From Halomonas sp. SpR1 (GTDB taxonomy: Bacteria > Pseudomonadota > Gammaproteobacteria > Pseudomonadales > Halomonadaceae), in the NCBI RefSeq assembly GCF_031010175.1, contig NZ_JAUAMB010000007.1, forward strand, positions 62,001 through 126,000: a stretch of DNA of 64,000 nucleotides, written 5' to 3'. Positions 53,127-63,055 of this stretch are shown in pieces. The position numbers were made by a program, and so were the translations under genes. Below the pieces are notes generated by a model that was not told the DNA's origin, did no database searches, and saw only the letters and a list, made by a program, of their open reading frames with translations. Within the stretch, counting starts at the first letter, position 1. Each line of letters starts with the position of its first letter.

Positions 53127-54392
53127 TTATCGATAAACAGGGTGGTGACGGCACAAAGCCACCACCCGCTCCCGGACTTGGCGTGCCACCTGCTCACTTG
53201 CGCCCGTTTCGAGCGCGTCTAAGACATCGCACAACCAACCTGCGAGCTGTTCGCACTCATGCACCTTGAAACCACGTGTGGTGACGGCCGGAGTACCGAT
53301 ACGCAGCCCTGATGTCACTAAAGGAGAGCGGGGATCATTGGGCACTGAGTTCTTGTTTGTTGTGATATAGGCCTCGCTCAGCGCCGCATCCGCATCCTTA
53401 CCGGTATAGGGCTTGGCGGACAAGTTGATCAGCATCATATGATTGTCGGTTCCACCAGACACGATATTGTAGCCACGCTGCTGAAGCACTGCGGCCATGG
53501 CGCGGGCATTAGCCACTACCTGCTTTTGATAAACCTTGAACCCTGGTCGTAGCGCCTCCTTGAAAGCAACTGCTTTAGCAGCGATCTGATGCATCAATGG
53601 GCCGCCCTGGATACCAGGGAAGACAGCCGAGTTGAGCTTCTTGTAGAAATCTTCACCCTGGCCCTTGGCCAGAATGATGCCTCCTCGCGGGCCACGCAGG
53701 GTTTTATGCGTGGTGCTGGTCACCACATGGGCGTGAGGCAACGGATTGGGATATTCGCCAGCCGCGACGAGACCGGCTACATGCGCCATATCCACCCAGA
53801 AAATCGCCCCCACCTTATCGGCAATGGCCCGCATACGCGCCCAATTTTTGTGGCGTGAGTAGGCCGAAAATCCGCCAATCAGCATTCTGGGGCGCACCTT
53901 CAGAGCAGTGCGCTCCATCTCGTCGTAGTCGATCAGCCCTGTCTCAGGATCAAGTCCATAAGCAGCCACCTTATAATGGATGCCGGAGAAGTTAGCAGGA
54001 TTACCATGGGTAAGGTGGCCACCTTGGGCCAGGTTCATCCCCATCACAGTGTCGCCAGGATTAGTCAGCGCCAGAAACACCGCCGCATTGGCCTGTGCGC
54101 CCGCATGAGGCTGGACGTTAGCATAGTCACAATCAAATAGCGCTTTGACCCGCTCAATGGCTAGACGCTCTGCCACGTCCACATTTTCACAACCACTGTA
54201 GTAACGTTTGCCTGGGTAACCTTCGGCATATTTGTTGGTGAACACCGAGTTTTGGATAGCCATTACCAGTGGGCTGGCATAGTTCTCGGAAGCGATCAAC
54301 TCAACATGCTCTTCCTGACGACACTCTTCGTTCTTAACGGCTCCCGCAAGCTCGGCGTCAAACTCGGCAAGCGTCATAGAGGAGTTGTACAT
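53127..54392 (-). CDS. glyA: Serine hydroxymethyltransferase GlyA
   Basis: The 421-residue protein has '[20 protein letters not shown]' near the start, '[20 protein letters not shown]', and the PLP lysine in '[20 protein letters not shown]' near residue 230. It interconverts serine and glycine with tetrahydrofolate. It is the third gene of a minus-strand run with yggS and a class III aminotransferase. A housekeeping glyA is normally elsewhere, so this may be a second copy devoted to a catabolic route. Start at 54392 after AGGATC. Confidence 0.95.
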   Translation of the reverse strand: MYNSSMTLAEFDAELAGAVKNEECRQEEHVELIASENYASPLVMAIQNSVFTNKYAEGYPGKRYYSGCENVDVAERLAIERVKALFDCDYANVQPHAGAQANAAVFLALTNPGDTVMGMNLAQGGHLTHGNPANFSGIHYKVAAYGLDPETGLIDYDEMERTALKVRPRMLIGGFSAYSRHKNWARMRAIADKVGAIFWVDMAHVAGLVAAGEYPNPLPHAHVVTSTTHKTLRGPRGGIILAKGQGEDFYKKLNSAVFPGIQGGPLMHQIAAKAVAFKEALRPGFKVYQKQVVANARAMAAVLQQRGYNIVSGGTDNHMMLINLSAKPYTGKDADAALSEAYITTNKNSVPNDPRSPLVTSGLRIGTPAVTTRGFKVHECEQLAGWLCDVLDALETGASEQVARQVRERVVALCRHHPVYR

Positions 54393-54438
54393 GATGGGAT
54401 CCTATCAGTTAGATGAATGAGCAGACTGGCAACTAGTC

Positions 54439-55671
54439 TCATGCGCCCACCTCTCTATCAATTGCGGCGTAAGACTGGGTTAAGTGCTGGAGCGCAGCGG
54501 GCGCCAGAAGGCGAGACACGCGCGCCACAATATCGTCGATGTTTTCCTCGTCACACACCAAGGGCGGTAACAGACGAATGACGGTATCGCGGGTAACGGT
54601 GATCAGCAGACGCTGTTCGTTTAACGCACGCCCAACCAGCTCCCCACAGGGCCTATCCAACTCAATCCCGACCATAAGACCCAGACCACGGACAGCATTA
54701 ACGTTTGGATGATTGTTCAGCGCCTTTTGCAACCCTGAGAGCAGCCGAGCACCCAACATGGCAGCCCGCTCTTGGAGCTGATCGCGGGTCATGATGTCGA
54801 GCACGGTAGAGGCCACCCGGCAGGCCATCGGGTTGCCGCCGAAGGTCGAGCCGTGCTGGCCAGGCGAGAACAGGTCGGCCGCCACGCCGCGTGCTAGGCA
54901 TGCACCGATAGGAAAGCCGTTGCCGAGAGCCTTCGCCAGGGTTATCACGTCCGGCGTAATACCCGCGTGCTGGTACCCGAACCAAACACCGGTGCGTCCC
55001 AGGCCAGTCTGGATCTCGTCAAGCATCAGCAGCCAGTTGTTCTGGTCACACAGTGCCCGCAACTCGCGCAGGTAGTCGGCGCTGGCGATGCGAATGCCGC
55101 CTTCTCCCTGCACCGGTTCTACCAGCACCGCCACGATATCGGTCTCTAGGGAAGCCGCTCGGTACACCGCCTCAATATCATTGTAGGGAACTCGCACAAA
55201 GCTGGGCAGCAATGGCTCGAAGCCGTGCTGCACCGCAGGGTTACCAGTGGCTGCGAGGGTTGCCAGGGTCCGGCCATGAAAGGCGTTCTCCATCACCACT
55301 ATCTTGGGCCGCGACACCTGCTGGCGCCCCCCATGTAGCTTTGCCAGCTTAAGGGCGGTTTCGTTGGCCTCTGCACCCGAGTTGCAGAAAAAAGCCGTTT
55401 CCATGTCCGACATTGCGCACAGGCGCTCGCCTAACAGCTCTTGCCAATCGATGCGGAAGACGTTGGAAGTATGCATCAATAGTCCGGCCTGCTCGGCGAC
55501 AACAGCAGCGATCTCTGGGTGAGCGTGGCCCAGACTAGTCACCGCGACACCTGAAATGGCATCCAAATACTCCACGCCCTGTTCATCCCAGAGATGCACG
55601 CCTCTGCCGCGCACAAAAGAAACAGGCTGGGGCGCATAGGCGCGCATCAGGTGGGAGTGTGTGTGCGGCAT
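54439..55671 (-). CDS. Class III aminotransferase, acetylornithine aminotransferase family
   Basis: The 410-residue protein is an ArgD-like PLP enzyme: 'FVRGRGVHLWDEQGVEYLD', 'ETAFFCNSGAEANETALKLA', 'LVEPVQGEGGIRIASADYLR', 'LLMLDEIQTGLGRTGVWFGY' and the PLP lysine in 'DVITLAKALGNGFPIGACLA'. The family handles acetylornithine, succinyldiaminopimelate, ornithine or related omega-amines; the exact substrate is open. It sits between yggS and glyA (46-base gap to glyA). Start at 55671 behind AAGGATC. The operon faces a MocR gene. Confidence 0.9.
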   Translation of the reverse strand: MPHTHSHLMRAYAPQPVSFVRGRGVHLWDEQGVEYLDAISGVAVTSLGHAHPEIAAVVAEQAGLLMHTSNVFRIDWQELLGERLCAMSDMETAFFCNSGAEANETALKLAKLHGGRQQVSRPKIVVMENAFHGRTLATLAATGNPAVQHGFEPLLPSFVRVPYNDIEAVYRAASLETDIVAVLVEPVQGEGGIRIASADYLRELRALCDQNNWLLMLDEIQTGLGRTGVWFGYQHAGITPDVITLAKALGNGFPIGACLARGVAADLFSPGQHGSTFGGNPMACRVASTVLDIMTRDQLQERAAMLGARLLSGLQKALNNHPNVNAVRGLGLMVGIELDRPCGELVGRALNEQRLLITVTRDTVIRLLPPLVCDEENIDDIVARVSRLLAPAALQHLTQSYAAIDREVGA

Positions 55672-55765
55672 AGGTCGATCCTTGTGTCGAGAGTTCCAGC
55701 AAGCCAAGGCCTACAAAGCGGGCCTGCAAAGCAAAAGTAAAGAGTCCGAATGGCAATGACTGTTT

Positions 55766-56581
55766 TTATCGCGGTAACGCTTCTGTACTAGATTCGCCCG
55801 GCCAGTAATGGCTGTCTGGCAGAGGGCGGGCACCGAAGATCGCCTGCCCTACCCGAACCACCGTCGCGCCCTCTTCGATGGCAATTTCAAAATCTCCAGA
55901 CATGCCCATCGACAACTCATCCAGTCCAATGCTGGCTGGCGCACTCTGCCGCAACTGGTCGCGCAAGCGGCGCAGCAACACGAAGCACTGGCGTACCCGC
56001 GCAGCCTCGGAGGAGAACAGCGCCAGCGTCATCAACCCGCGCACGCGCAGCGCGGAAAACGCCGGTAATGCCTGGACAAAGGGGGCTACATCCTCTGGGT
56101 TCAGACCGTATTTACTGGGCTCGCCAGAAGTGTTGACCTGCACAAATACGTCCAACGCGCGCCCTTCAATTTGCAGGCGGCGATCCAGGGCCTCGGCTAG
56201 CCGTAAGCTATCCAGCGCCTGAAACTCGCCAGCAAACCGCGCGACCAGTTTGGCCTTATTGGTTTGCAGGTGACCGATTACTGACCAGTGCAGATCATCC
56301 AAGTCCTGCATGGCTTCCCATTTGCGGTGGGCCTCCTGCACTTTGTTCTCCCCCAATATCCGGCAGCCCGCCGCATAAGCCATGCGCAGGCTCGCCTCAG
56401 GCTTGGTTTTACTGACGGGCAACAGGCGCACCGCTGCCGAATCACGGTTGGCGCGACGACAAGCAGCGTCGATGCGCTTGCGTACGGTGGCAAGGTTGCG
56501 CCGAAAGTCCTCAACGCTATTGGCCTGCGGATATAAGCCGTGCCGGTCGTGATGGGTTTGTGTGTCGATCTTGGCTAACAT
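55766..56581 (-). CDS. yggS: YggS-family PLP-binding protein (PLPBP)
   Basis: The 271-residue protein has the alanine-racemase-like fold of YggS: PLP lysine in 'LLPVSKTKPEASLRMAYAAG', 'LGENKVQEAHRKWEAMQDL', 'HWSVIGHLQTNKAKLVARF' and 'LDELSMGMSGDFEIAIEEGA'. YggS buffers pyridoxal phosphate and affects amino-acid balance. It is longer than usual (about 230) by an N-terminal extension. The start at 56581 follows AAGGAG. It is first in the run with the aminotransferase and glyA, and lies divergent from mocR. Confidence 0.9.
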   Translation of the reverse strand: MLAKIDTQTHHDRHGLYPQANSVEDFRRNLATVRKRIDAACRRANRDSAAVRLLPVSKTKPEASLRMAYAAGCRILGENKVQEAHRKWEAMQDLDDLHWSVIGHLQTNKAKLVARFAGEFQALDSLRLAEALDRRLQIEGRALDVFVQVNTSGEPSKYGLNPEDVAPFVQALPAFSALRVRGLMTLALFSSEAARVRQCFVLLRRLRDQLRQSAPASIGLDELSMGMSGDFEIAIEEGATVVRVGQAIFGARPLPDSHYWPGESSTEALPR

Positions 56582-56682
56582 CTTCTGGCACTCCTTACAC
56601 CTGATCCCTATTCAGAATGACGCACAGCGCTATTCCTCGTCGGTCACAATACAGTAGCGATAAACACAGTCTAAGCTTAAAA

Positions 56683-56702
56683 TGGTCTGCCCTATCAGAC
56701 CA
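56683..56702. promoter_or_regulatory. Inverted repeat at the mocR/yggS spacer
   Basis: TGGTCTG-CCCTAT-CAGACCA is a perfect 7-bp-arm palindrome 25 bases upstream of the chosen mocR start. TATCAGACCA inside it reappears, inverted, as TGGTCTGATA at 58268-58277 ahead of the next gene. MocR-type regulators bind such sites, so this may be its operator for both yggS and itself. Confidence 0.55.
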
Positions 56703-56726
56703 CTGCTCAGCCTTGAGGCAGACCGC

Positions 56727-58226
56727 TTGTCAAAGACATTCGAACTCGAAACGCTGAAGATACGGCTGAACGATGCCGACTTCCGACGGCTTGATCTGCA
56801 CCAGCGTATTCAGCGTTCTTTGCGCGCGCTGATTTTGGATGGTGCCCTCTCTCCTGGCGTCAAACTGCCAGCCACCCGAGCGCTAGCCAAATCACTTGGC
56901 GTCGCCCGCGATACCGTTGAGAACGCTTACGTACAACTTCAGCGTGATGGCTTTATCGTGCGGCGAGGCGGCTCGGGGAGCTATGTAGCAGAGGCTGTGG
57001 GTACTGAGCTGCGGGGCGCAGCACGCAGACGCATCCAGCGGCAGGGGTACAAACGAGATGTGATGGAGCAGAGCTCGGGGCTGAGCCGACGCGGCCAAGT
57101 GATTCTTGATAGTGGTGGCGTTATCGATCCGCAGGTGATCAAAGCCTTTACCCCCGGATTGCCGGAAACCCGCAACTTCCCGACCGGTGTATGGGAACGT
57201 TTACAACGTCAAACGCTGAAGGACTACCGTACCAATGCCCTTTTACATGGCGACCCACAAGGTGCCGAACCACTGCGCAAGGCGATCGCGGTTTATTTGA
57301 ACCTTGAACGCGGCGCCATGGTTTTTCCCGAACAGATCTTGGTACTCAGCAGCACAAGGCAGGCACTATACCTGTGTGCCCAGCTGTTGGTGGACGCTGG
57401 CAAGCCAATCTTACTGGAGAACCCAGGGTATGTCGGTGCCAAGAAAGCCTTTGAAGCTTCCGAAGCCAGGGTTGTTCCCATTGATGTCGATAACCAGGGA
57501 ATACGCACAGACCTATTAAGGGCAGATCAACATGGAGCCAACTGTGTTTACGTGACGCCCTCTCACCAATACCCCACTGGCGCAACCCTGTCATTGCAAC
57601 GCCGACTTGAACTAATTAACTGGGCTGCCGAAAATGACAATTGGATTATCGAAGACGACTACGACAGTGAGTTTCACTACGAAGGGCTGCCTACCGCTTG
57701 TGTCCAAGGCCTGGACAAATATAAAAGAACCATCTACTTAGGCACCTTTAGCAAGACGCTCTACCCAGGACTCAGAATGGGATACATGGTTTTACCGCAA
57801 GAGTTGGTCAGTGCATTCACTTACGCACGCAGCGTCATGGATGGACACACGCCTCAGATCCCCCAGTTGACCCTTGCACGCTTTATGGAAGATGGGTACT
57901 TCAACGCTCATGTCCGGGCCATGCGCAAACTTTATGCCGGCCGCAGAGAAGTCATGCTCGAATCTATCGGCACACACTTGGGAGACATTGTGACGGCGTT
58001 ACGACCAGAAGGTGGCTTGCAGATCCCCTGCCTATTGAAAACTGGATGGTCGGAAGAAAAAACCATTCGTCAGGCCGCAGCCGCAGGCGTGCACCTACTT
58101 GGGCTCAGCCGACTGTATGCCAGTAAGGAAAAGAAGCAAGGTTGGCTTCTGGGCTACTCCTCCTTAACCGCCTACGAAATCGAAATGGCCGTGCTACGCC
58201 TCGCCAAGGCCTTGAAAAAGCCCTGA
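56727..58226 (+). CDS. MocR/GabR-type regulator: GntR HTH fused to aminotransferase domain
   Basis: The 499-residue protein has a GntR winged HTH (residues 15-90, 'LHQRIQRSLRALILDGALSP', 'LPATRALAKSLGVARDTVEN') followed by an aminotransferase fold I domain with the PLP lysine in 'YLGTFSKTLYPGLRMGYMVL'. Such proteins sense amino acids or vitamin B6 via PLP. I chose TTG 56727 with GAGG nine bases upstream, because the ATG at 56682 lies in the palindrome and has no site. It faces the yggS-aminotransferase-glyA operon and probably controls it. Confidence 0.87.
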   Translation: MSKTFELETLKIRLNDADFRRLDLHQRIQRSLRALILDGALSPGVKLPATRALAKSLGVARDTVENAYVQLQRDGFIVRRGGSGSYVAEAVGTELRGAARRRIQRQGYKRDVMEQSSGLSRRGQVILDSGGVIDPQVIKAFTPGLPETRNFPTGVWERLQRQTLKDYRTNALLHGDPQGAEPLRKAIAVYLNLERGAMVFPEQILVLSSTRQALYLCAQLLVDAGKPILLENPGYVGAKKAFEASEARVVPIDVDNQGIRTDLLRADQHGANCVYVTPSHQYPTGATLSLQRRLELINWAAENDNWIIEDDYDSEFHYEGLPTACVQGLDKYKRTIYLGTFSKTLYPGLRMGYMVLPQELVSAFTYARSVMDGHTPQIPQLTLARFMEDGYFNAHVRAMRKLYAGRREVMLESIGTHLGDIVTALRPEGGLQIPCLLKTGWSEEKTIRQAAAAGVHLLGLSRLYASKEKKQGWLLGYSSLTAYEIEMAVLRLAKALKKP

Positions 58227-58267
58227 AAAAACCTTCGGTTAAAAAACAGTATGTAACGCAATCCAAG

Positions 58268-58277
58268 TGGTCTGATA
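58268..58277. promoter_or_regulatory. Second copy of the MocR-site decamer
   Basis: TGGTCTGATA, the inverse of TATCAGACCA in the mocR spacer. A further AGACCA lies at 58305-58310. It precedes the glutamine amidotransferase gene by 150 bases, so that gene may belong to the same regulon. Confidence 0.45.
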
Positions 58278-58425
58278 CAACGTTAAGAAATGGCCCAACA
58301 TACAAGACCATAGAGTAGCTACTATTTACCGCATCTATTTACCACATGGCTGAGGCCAATAGCCTCTCGCGGGTGCAGTGGAGATAGGTGGGTATTACTC
58401 ATGTGTACTGATCGAGGGAGTTTAT

Positions 58426-59124
58426 ATGAAAACAGCGATTGCTCTTCGCCATCTTCATTTCGAAGATGTTGGCACACTAGATGCTGTGCTAACGGATCAG
58501 GGCTATACGCTGCATTACCTCGATCCAAAAGGCGACGATCTTAATAGTGTAAGCGTACAGGATGCCGACCTGCTAATCGTGTTAGGCGGCCCCATTGGTG
58601 CCTACGATGAGCAGATCTACCCCTTTCTCGAAAATGAGCTATCCGCCCTGCGCAAGCGGTTGGAAACCGGTAGGCCCCTGTTGGGTATCTGCTTGGGTGC
58701 TCAACTCATCGCCAGGGCACTGGGTGCCAAGGTCTACCCATTGGGAGTCAAGGAAATCGGTTTCGCACCACTGACACTGACACCGGAGGGACAGGCATCC
58801 CCGCTGGCCGCTTTGGGGGAGACCCCAGTCCTCCACTGGCATGGCGACCAGTTCGGCATTCCCGCTGGTGGCATTCACTTAGCCAGCACGCCTGTAGGTG
58901 CCCACCAAGCATTTTCGATCGGACGCAACGTGCTTGGGTTACAGTTTCATCTTGAAGCCGATGCGAACAAAATTGAGCAGTGGCTGGTCGGCCACGCTAG
59001 TGAACTGAGCCAAGCGGCCATTGACCCCCGCGAGCTACGTGCGGACGCCGCGAGACTGAATGACCGCCTAACCAAAGCCGCGCGAGAAGTTGTTGTGGAC
59101 TGGCTAAGCGAACTGGACGACTAG
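58426..59124 (+). CDS. Class I glutamine amidotransferase, GMP-synthase-like
   Basis: The 232-residue protein has the class I GATase triad: Cys in 'LLGICLGAQLIARALGA', His in 'LQFHLEA' and Glu next to it, plus 'VLGGPIGAYDEQIYPFLENE' and 'VLHWHGDQFGIPAGGIHLAS'. It hydrolyses glutamine or gamma-glutamyl compounds; stand-alone members of this type often degrade gamma-glutamyl amines such as gamma-glutamylputrescine. The ATG at 58426 follows GGGAG. It stands behind mocR and a second copy of its likely operator. Confidence 0.85.
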   Translation: MKTAIALRHLHFEDVGTLDAVLTDQGYTLHYLDPKGDDLNSVSVQDADLLIVLGGPIGAYDEQIYPFLENELSALRKRLETGRPLLGICLGAQLIARALGAKVYPLGVKEIGFAPLTLTPEGQASPLAALGETPVLHWHGDQFGIPAGGIHLASTPVGAHQAFSIGRNVLGLQFHLEADANKIEQWLVGHASELSQAAIDPRELRADAARLNDRLTKAAREVVVDWLSELDD

Positions 59125-59177
59125 CTTTCAGAAAGTCTTTGAACAGCCCGTAATTATTTACTAACGCATAGTGAAAA

Positions 59178-59214
59178 AAAACCGCCCCAGGCAAACGCTG
59201 CCTAGGGCGGTTTT
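59178..59214. terminator. Bidirectional terminator between the amidotransferase and cyoE
   Basis: AAAACCGCCC-CAGGCA and TGCCTA-GGGCGGTTTT form a long stem with one mismatch around AACGC, flanked by A-run and T-run on either side. It serves the convergent genes ending at 59124 and 59244. Confidence 0.88.
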
Positions 59215-59243
59215 ATATGTGCTTTAACTCGCGCACAAACGAT

Positions 59244-60167
59244 TCACACCCACATAGGCACCATCGATTCCAGCACCATGACTAAACTCATCGCGGTGAT
59301 GGTAAGGATTGAGACGCCAAACACTTTCTTGGCCCAGCGCACATCGTCGTCTAAACGGTAGCCACGCAGGGCCAGGTAGAGCCAGTAGCCACCCATGGTC
59401 AGCGCCACGCATAGATACCCGGCGCCCGCCTGGCTGGCCAATCCCAGCGCCAGAGAGGCGGGAATAAACGCCACGATATAGCCCAGGATATGGTGTTTGG
59501 CCATTTTGACCCCGCGCACCACCGGCAGCACCGGGATCGACGCGCGGCGGTAATCCGCATAGCGGAAGATCGCAATGGCGTAGGAGTGCGGCATCTGCCA
59601 CAGGCAGAAGATCACCAGCAGCATGATGGCGCCGCTGTCGAACTGCCCCGTCACCGCACAATAGCCCACCACCGGCGGCATGGCACCGGAGAGACTGCCC
59701 ACCAGGGTGCCGTACTCGGAGCGGCGCTTCATGTAGAGACTATAAAGCCCCACATACACGCCCCAGCCAATCACCGCCAGAGCCACGGTTAACCCGTTGG
59801 TGCCCAGCGCCAGACACACCACCCCCGACACCCCCAGCAGAGCTGAAACGCCCAGAGCCTGAGTAATGGAAATGCTGCCTCTTACCAGGGGGCGATGGCG
59901 CGTACGCGCCATCAGTGCATCAATATCGCGGTCAATGACGTTGTTACACGCACAGCCCGACGCAATGATTAATGCAATCCCCACCATGACCGCGACAAAA
60001 CTGAGCCACTCGAACTGCCCCTGGGCGGCCAGAAAATAGCCGCCTAGGGTGGCAATCAGGTTGCCCCCGATAATGCCGGGTTTGGTCAGCTCAAGCAGAT
60101 CCCGCCAGCGGCTAGGTGCTGAAATCAGCCGATCATCATGTTGAGATGCAGATGCTGCATGATCCAC
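59244..60167 (-). CDS. cyoE: Protohaem IX farnesyltransferase CyoE
   Basis: The 307-residue protein has seven to nine membrane segments and both UbiA-type aspartate motifs: 'NNVIDRDIDALMARTRHRPL' near residue 78 and a second Asp motif near 'YRRASIPVLPVV'. It attaches farnesyl to haem b, giving haem O for the bo3 oxidase, with 'LTKPGIIGGNLIATLGGYFL' at the start. The GTG at 60167 has AGGAGG six bases upstream and overlaps cyoD by 43 bases. Last gene of cyoABCDE. Confidence 0.95.
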   Translation of the reverse strand: MDHAASASQHDDRLISAPSRWRDLLELTKPGIIGGNLIATLGGYFLAAQGQFEWLSFVAVMVGIALIIASGCACNNVIDRDIDALMARTRHRPLVRGSISITQALGVSALLGVSGVVCLALGTNGLTVALAVIGWGVYVGLYSLYMKRRSEYGTLVGSLSGAMPPVVGYCAVTGQFDSGAIMLLVIFCLWQMPHSYAIAIFRYADYRRASIPVLPVVRGVKMAKHHILGYIVAFIPASLALGLASQAGAGYLCVALTMGGYWLYLALRGYRLDDDVRWAKKVFGVSILTITAMSLVMVLESMVPMWV

Positions 60168-60445
60168 AGCGAGCCTCCTACCACTAAGACGAGAATCGTC
60201 AGTGTGAAGACGAAGGACATCATATTCCAGCCTTCGTCGGCTTTGGTACTCATATGCATAAACATGACCAGCTGCACCAGTATTTGCAACACAGCGGTCA
60301 CCATGACCACCACTACGGTAGCCAGTGTGCTTAGCGCGCCACTCATTACCACCGCAAAGGGGATAATGGTCAGTATCAGCGACAATACCAGTCCTGTCAC
60401 ATATGACTTTACGCTGCCATGGGCGTTGGTTGAACTAGCACTCAT
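60125..60445 (-). CDS. cyoD: Cytochrome bo3 ubiquinol oxidase subunit IV (CyoD)
   Basis: The 106-residue protein has three membrane helices ('VKSYVTGLVLSLILTIIPFA', 'QILVQLVMFMHMSTK', 'MMSFVFTLTILVLVVGGSLW') and matches the CyoD small subunit, which helps assemble the oxidase. It lies between cyoC and cyoE. Its end 'MQHLHLNMMIG' is read through by the cyoE start in another frame. Confidence 0.93.
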   Translation of the reverse strand: MSASSTNAHGSVKSYVTGLVLSLILTIIPFAVVMSGALSTLATVVVVMVTAVLQILVQLVMFMHMSTKADEGWNMMSFVFTLTILVLVVGGSLWIMQHLHLNMMIG

Positions 60446-60446
60446 C

Positions 60447-61058
60447 TCACAGCACTCCCATCAGATAGACGAATGAGAAGACACAGATCCAGACAATATC
60501 CAGGAAGTGCCAGAACAGGCTTAGGCACAAAATCCTTGGTCGGGTCATATCATTCAACCCTTTGGTAGAAAGCTGAACCAGCATCACCAGAATCCAGATC
60601 AACCCGAAGGTTACGTGCAGGCCGTGGGTGCCCACCAGGGTAAAGAACGACGACAGAAAGGCACTTTTATCCGGCCCATAGCCCTCGTGGATCAAGTGCT
60701 GAAATTCGTAGATCTCCATGCCCACAAAGGCCGCACCGAGCACAAACGTGATGGCGAGCCATGCTTTCACCTGGCCAAGGCGCTCGGCATTCATTGCCAA
60801 TACGCCCATGCCAAAGGTAAAACTACTGAACAGCAGCAGAAAGGTTTCGACCAGTACAAAGGGCAGCTCGAAAATTTCTGCCGCGGAGGGGCCTGCTGCC
60901 GTGCCCTTCATCAGCACGGCATAAGTGGCGAACAGCGATCCAAAAATCACCAGGTCGCTCATTAAGTAGACCCAAAAACCAAACACTTTGGTGCCCGCAG
61001 CATCGTGATGCTCATGGGGCTCGGCCGATGCGCCGTGATGTAACGTATCCGTTGCCAT
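60447..61058 (-). CDS. cyoC: Cytochrome bo3 ubiquinol oxidase subunit III (CyoC)
   Basis: The 203-residue protein has five membrane helices: '[20 protein letters not shown]' at the start, '[18 protein letters not shown]', '[20 protein letters not shown]' and the ending '[20 protein letters not shown]'. It is subunit III of the haem-copper oxidase. It starts one base inside the cyoB stop region (overlap at 61058) and ends one base before cyoD starts. Confidence 0.95.
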   Translation of the reverse strand: MATDTLHHGASAEPHEHHDAAGTKVFGFWVYLMSDLVIFGSLFATYAVLMKGTAAGPSAAEIFELPFVLVETFLLLFSSFTFGMGVLAMNAERLGQVKAWLAITFVLGAAFVGMEIYEFQHLIHEGYGPDKSAFLSSFFTLVGTHGLHVTFGLIWILVMLVQLSTKGLNDMTRPRILCLSLFWHFLDIVWICVFSFVYLMGVL

Positions 61059-63052
61059 TACGCTTGCGCCTCCACGCCTAGTTGTTGCTCACGTTTGAGT
61101 TGATGCTCACGTTCGATTCGCTCAACTTCAGCAGCGGGAACGTAGTAGTCGATATCATCGTTAAACACCCGCGCCATAAAGCTGATGAATACACCCACGG
61201 CGCCGACGCCGGCTAACCACCAGATATGCCATACCAGGGCAAAACCGATGACCAGCGCAAAGAAGCTGATAACCGGCCCGGCCACGGTATTACGCGGCAT
61301 ATGAATATCGGTGTAGGGGGCTTCTTCAAGCTGCTCACTACCGCGCTGTTTTTGCGACCAGAAGCTGTCGATATCACCCACTTCCGGCAGGCGCGCAAAG
61401 TTGTAGAACGGTGCAGGTGAAGAGGTAGACCACTCCAGCGTGCGGCCATCCCAGGGATCGCCGGTAACATCCGCATTTTGCTTGCGGTCGCGGATACTCA
61501 CCCAGAACTGAATAATGGTGCAGACAATACCCAGCATGATGATCACGGCGCCCACCCAGGCCAGAATCATCCACGGTTGCCATTCAGTGTTGGGATAAGA
61601 CTGCATGCGGCGTACGGCACCAAAGAAGGCCAGCACGTAAAGCGGCATAAAGGCGACGTAGAAGCCGATAAACCAGCACCAGAACGAACGCTTGCCCCAC
61701 TTTTCGCTCAGCGTGAAGCCGAAGGCTTTGGGGAACCAGAAGGTAAGCCCCGCCATCATGCCGAACACCACGCCGCCGATAATGACGTTGTGGAAGTGGG
61801 CGATGACAAACAGGCTGTTATGCAGAACAAAGTTGGCTGCGGGCACCGCCAGCATGACGCCGGTCATACCGCCAAGGGTAAAGGTGATAATAAAGCCCAG
61901 CGTCCACAGCACCGGCGACGTCAGCTCAAGGCTGCCGCGGAACATCGTAAACAGCCAGTTGAACACTTTCACCCCGGTGGGAATGGCGATGATCATCGTC
62001 ATAATGCCGAAGAAGGCGTTGACGTTGGCCCCTGCCCCCATGGTGAAGAAGTGGTGCAGCCAAACAATAAACGACAGCAACGTGATCGCAATGGTCGCCC
62101 ACACCATAGTGGCGTAGCCGAACAGGCGCTTACGGGCAAAGGTCGCAATCACTTCAGAGAATACGCCAAAGGCGGGCAGAATCAGGATATAGACTTCCGG
62201 GTGGCCCCAGGCCCAGATGAGATTGACGTACATCATCATGTTGCCGCCAAAATCATTGGTAAAGAAGTGCATACCCAAATAGCGATCCAGGGTTAACAGC
62301 GCGATGGTCGCGGTTAAAATAGGGAAGGAGGCGATGATCAGCACGTTGGCGCACAGCGATGTCCAGGTGAAGATCGGCATACGGAACATCGTCATGCCTT
62401 TGGTGCGCATTTTGATAATGGTTACAAAGAAGTTGATACCGGTGAGCGTCGTCCCTATCCCGGATATCTGTAACGCCCATATCCAGTAATCGACCCCCAC
62501 CCCGGGACTGAACTCGATCCCCGATAAAGGCGCGTAAGCGAGCCAGCCGGTAGCTGCGAATTCGCCCACTACCAGCGAAATATTGACCAGTATCGCGGAG
62601 ACCGCAAACAGCCAAAAACTTAAGTTATTCAGGAAAGGGAAGGCAACGTCGCGGGCACCAATCTGCAGCGGTACCACCAGGTTCATCAGGCCGATGACCA
62701 TGGGCATGGCGACAAAGAAGATCATAATCACGCCATGGGCGGTAAAGATCTGATCGTAGTGGTGAGGCGGCAAATAGCCCGCTGCATCCCCGGCGGCCAT
62801 GGCCAACTGGGTACGCATCATTATCGCATCCGAGAAGCCACGCAGCAGCATGACCAGGGCGACGATGAAGTACATGATACCGAGCTTTTTATGGTCGACG
62901 GAGGTAAACCACTCGTTCCATAGCCAGCCCCATTTGCGGTAGTAGGTTATCAAACCAAACAGCGCGATCCCACCAATGGCCATAAAGGCCGCGACGACCA
63001 TGATGATCGGCTCGTGGTAGGGAATTGACTCTAACGTGAGTTTTCCAAACAC
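61058..63052 (-). CDS. cyoB: Cytochrome bo3 ubiquinol oxidase subunit I (CyoB)
   Basis: The 664-residue protein is the catalytic subunit. It has '[20 protein letters not shown]' with the low-spin haem His, '[20 protein letters not shown]' with the Cu-B His-Tyr pair and the Glu of the D channel, 'WLHHFFTMG' with two more Cu-B ligands, and '[19 protein letters not shown]' with the haem His pair. It reduces O2 with ubiquinol and pumps protons. 15 or so membrane segments; second gene of cyoABCDE. Confidence 0.98.
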   Translation of the reverse strand: MFGKLTLESIPYHEPIIMVVAAFMAIGGIALFGLITYYRKWGWLWNEWFTSVDHKKLGIMYFIVALVMLLRGFSDAIMMRTQLAMAAGDAAGYLPPHHYDQIFTAHGVIMIFFVAMPMVIGLMNLVVPLQIGARDVAFPFLNNLSFWLFAVSAILVNISLVVGEFAATGWLAYAPLSGIEFSPGVGVDYWIWALQISGIGTTLTGINFFVTIIKMRTKGMTMFRMPIFTWTSLCANVLIIASFPILTATIALLTLDRYLGMHFFTNDFGGNMMMYVNLIWAWGHPEVYILILPAFGVFSEVIATFARKRLFGYATMVWATIAITLLSFIVWLHHFFTMGAGANVNAFFGIMTMIIAIPTGVKVFNWLFTMFRGSLELTSPVLWTLGFIITFTLGGMTGVMLAVPAANFVLHNSLFVIAHFHNVIIGGVVFGMMAGLTFWFPKAFGFTLSEKWGKRSFWCWFIGFYVAFMPLYVLAFFGAVRRMQSYPNTEWQPWMILAWVGAVIIMLGIVCTIIQFWVSIRDRKQNADVTGDPWDGRTLEWSTSSPAPFYNFARLPEVGDIDSFWSQKQRGSEQLEEAPYTDIHMPRNTVAGPVISFFALVIGFALVWHIWWLAGVGAVGVFISFMARVFNDDIDYYVPAAEVERIEREHQLKREQQLGVEAQA

Positions 63053-63055
63053 GAC

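Noticed and set aside
61478-62296. Plus-strand frame of 272 codons
   Set aside because: Antisense to cyoB; the His/Gly/Asp-rich composition is that of a complement of membrane-protein codons.
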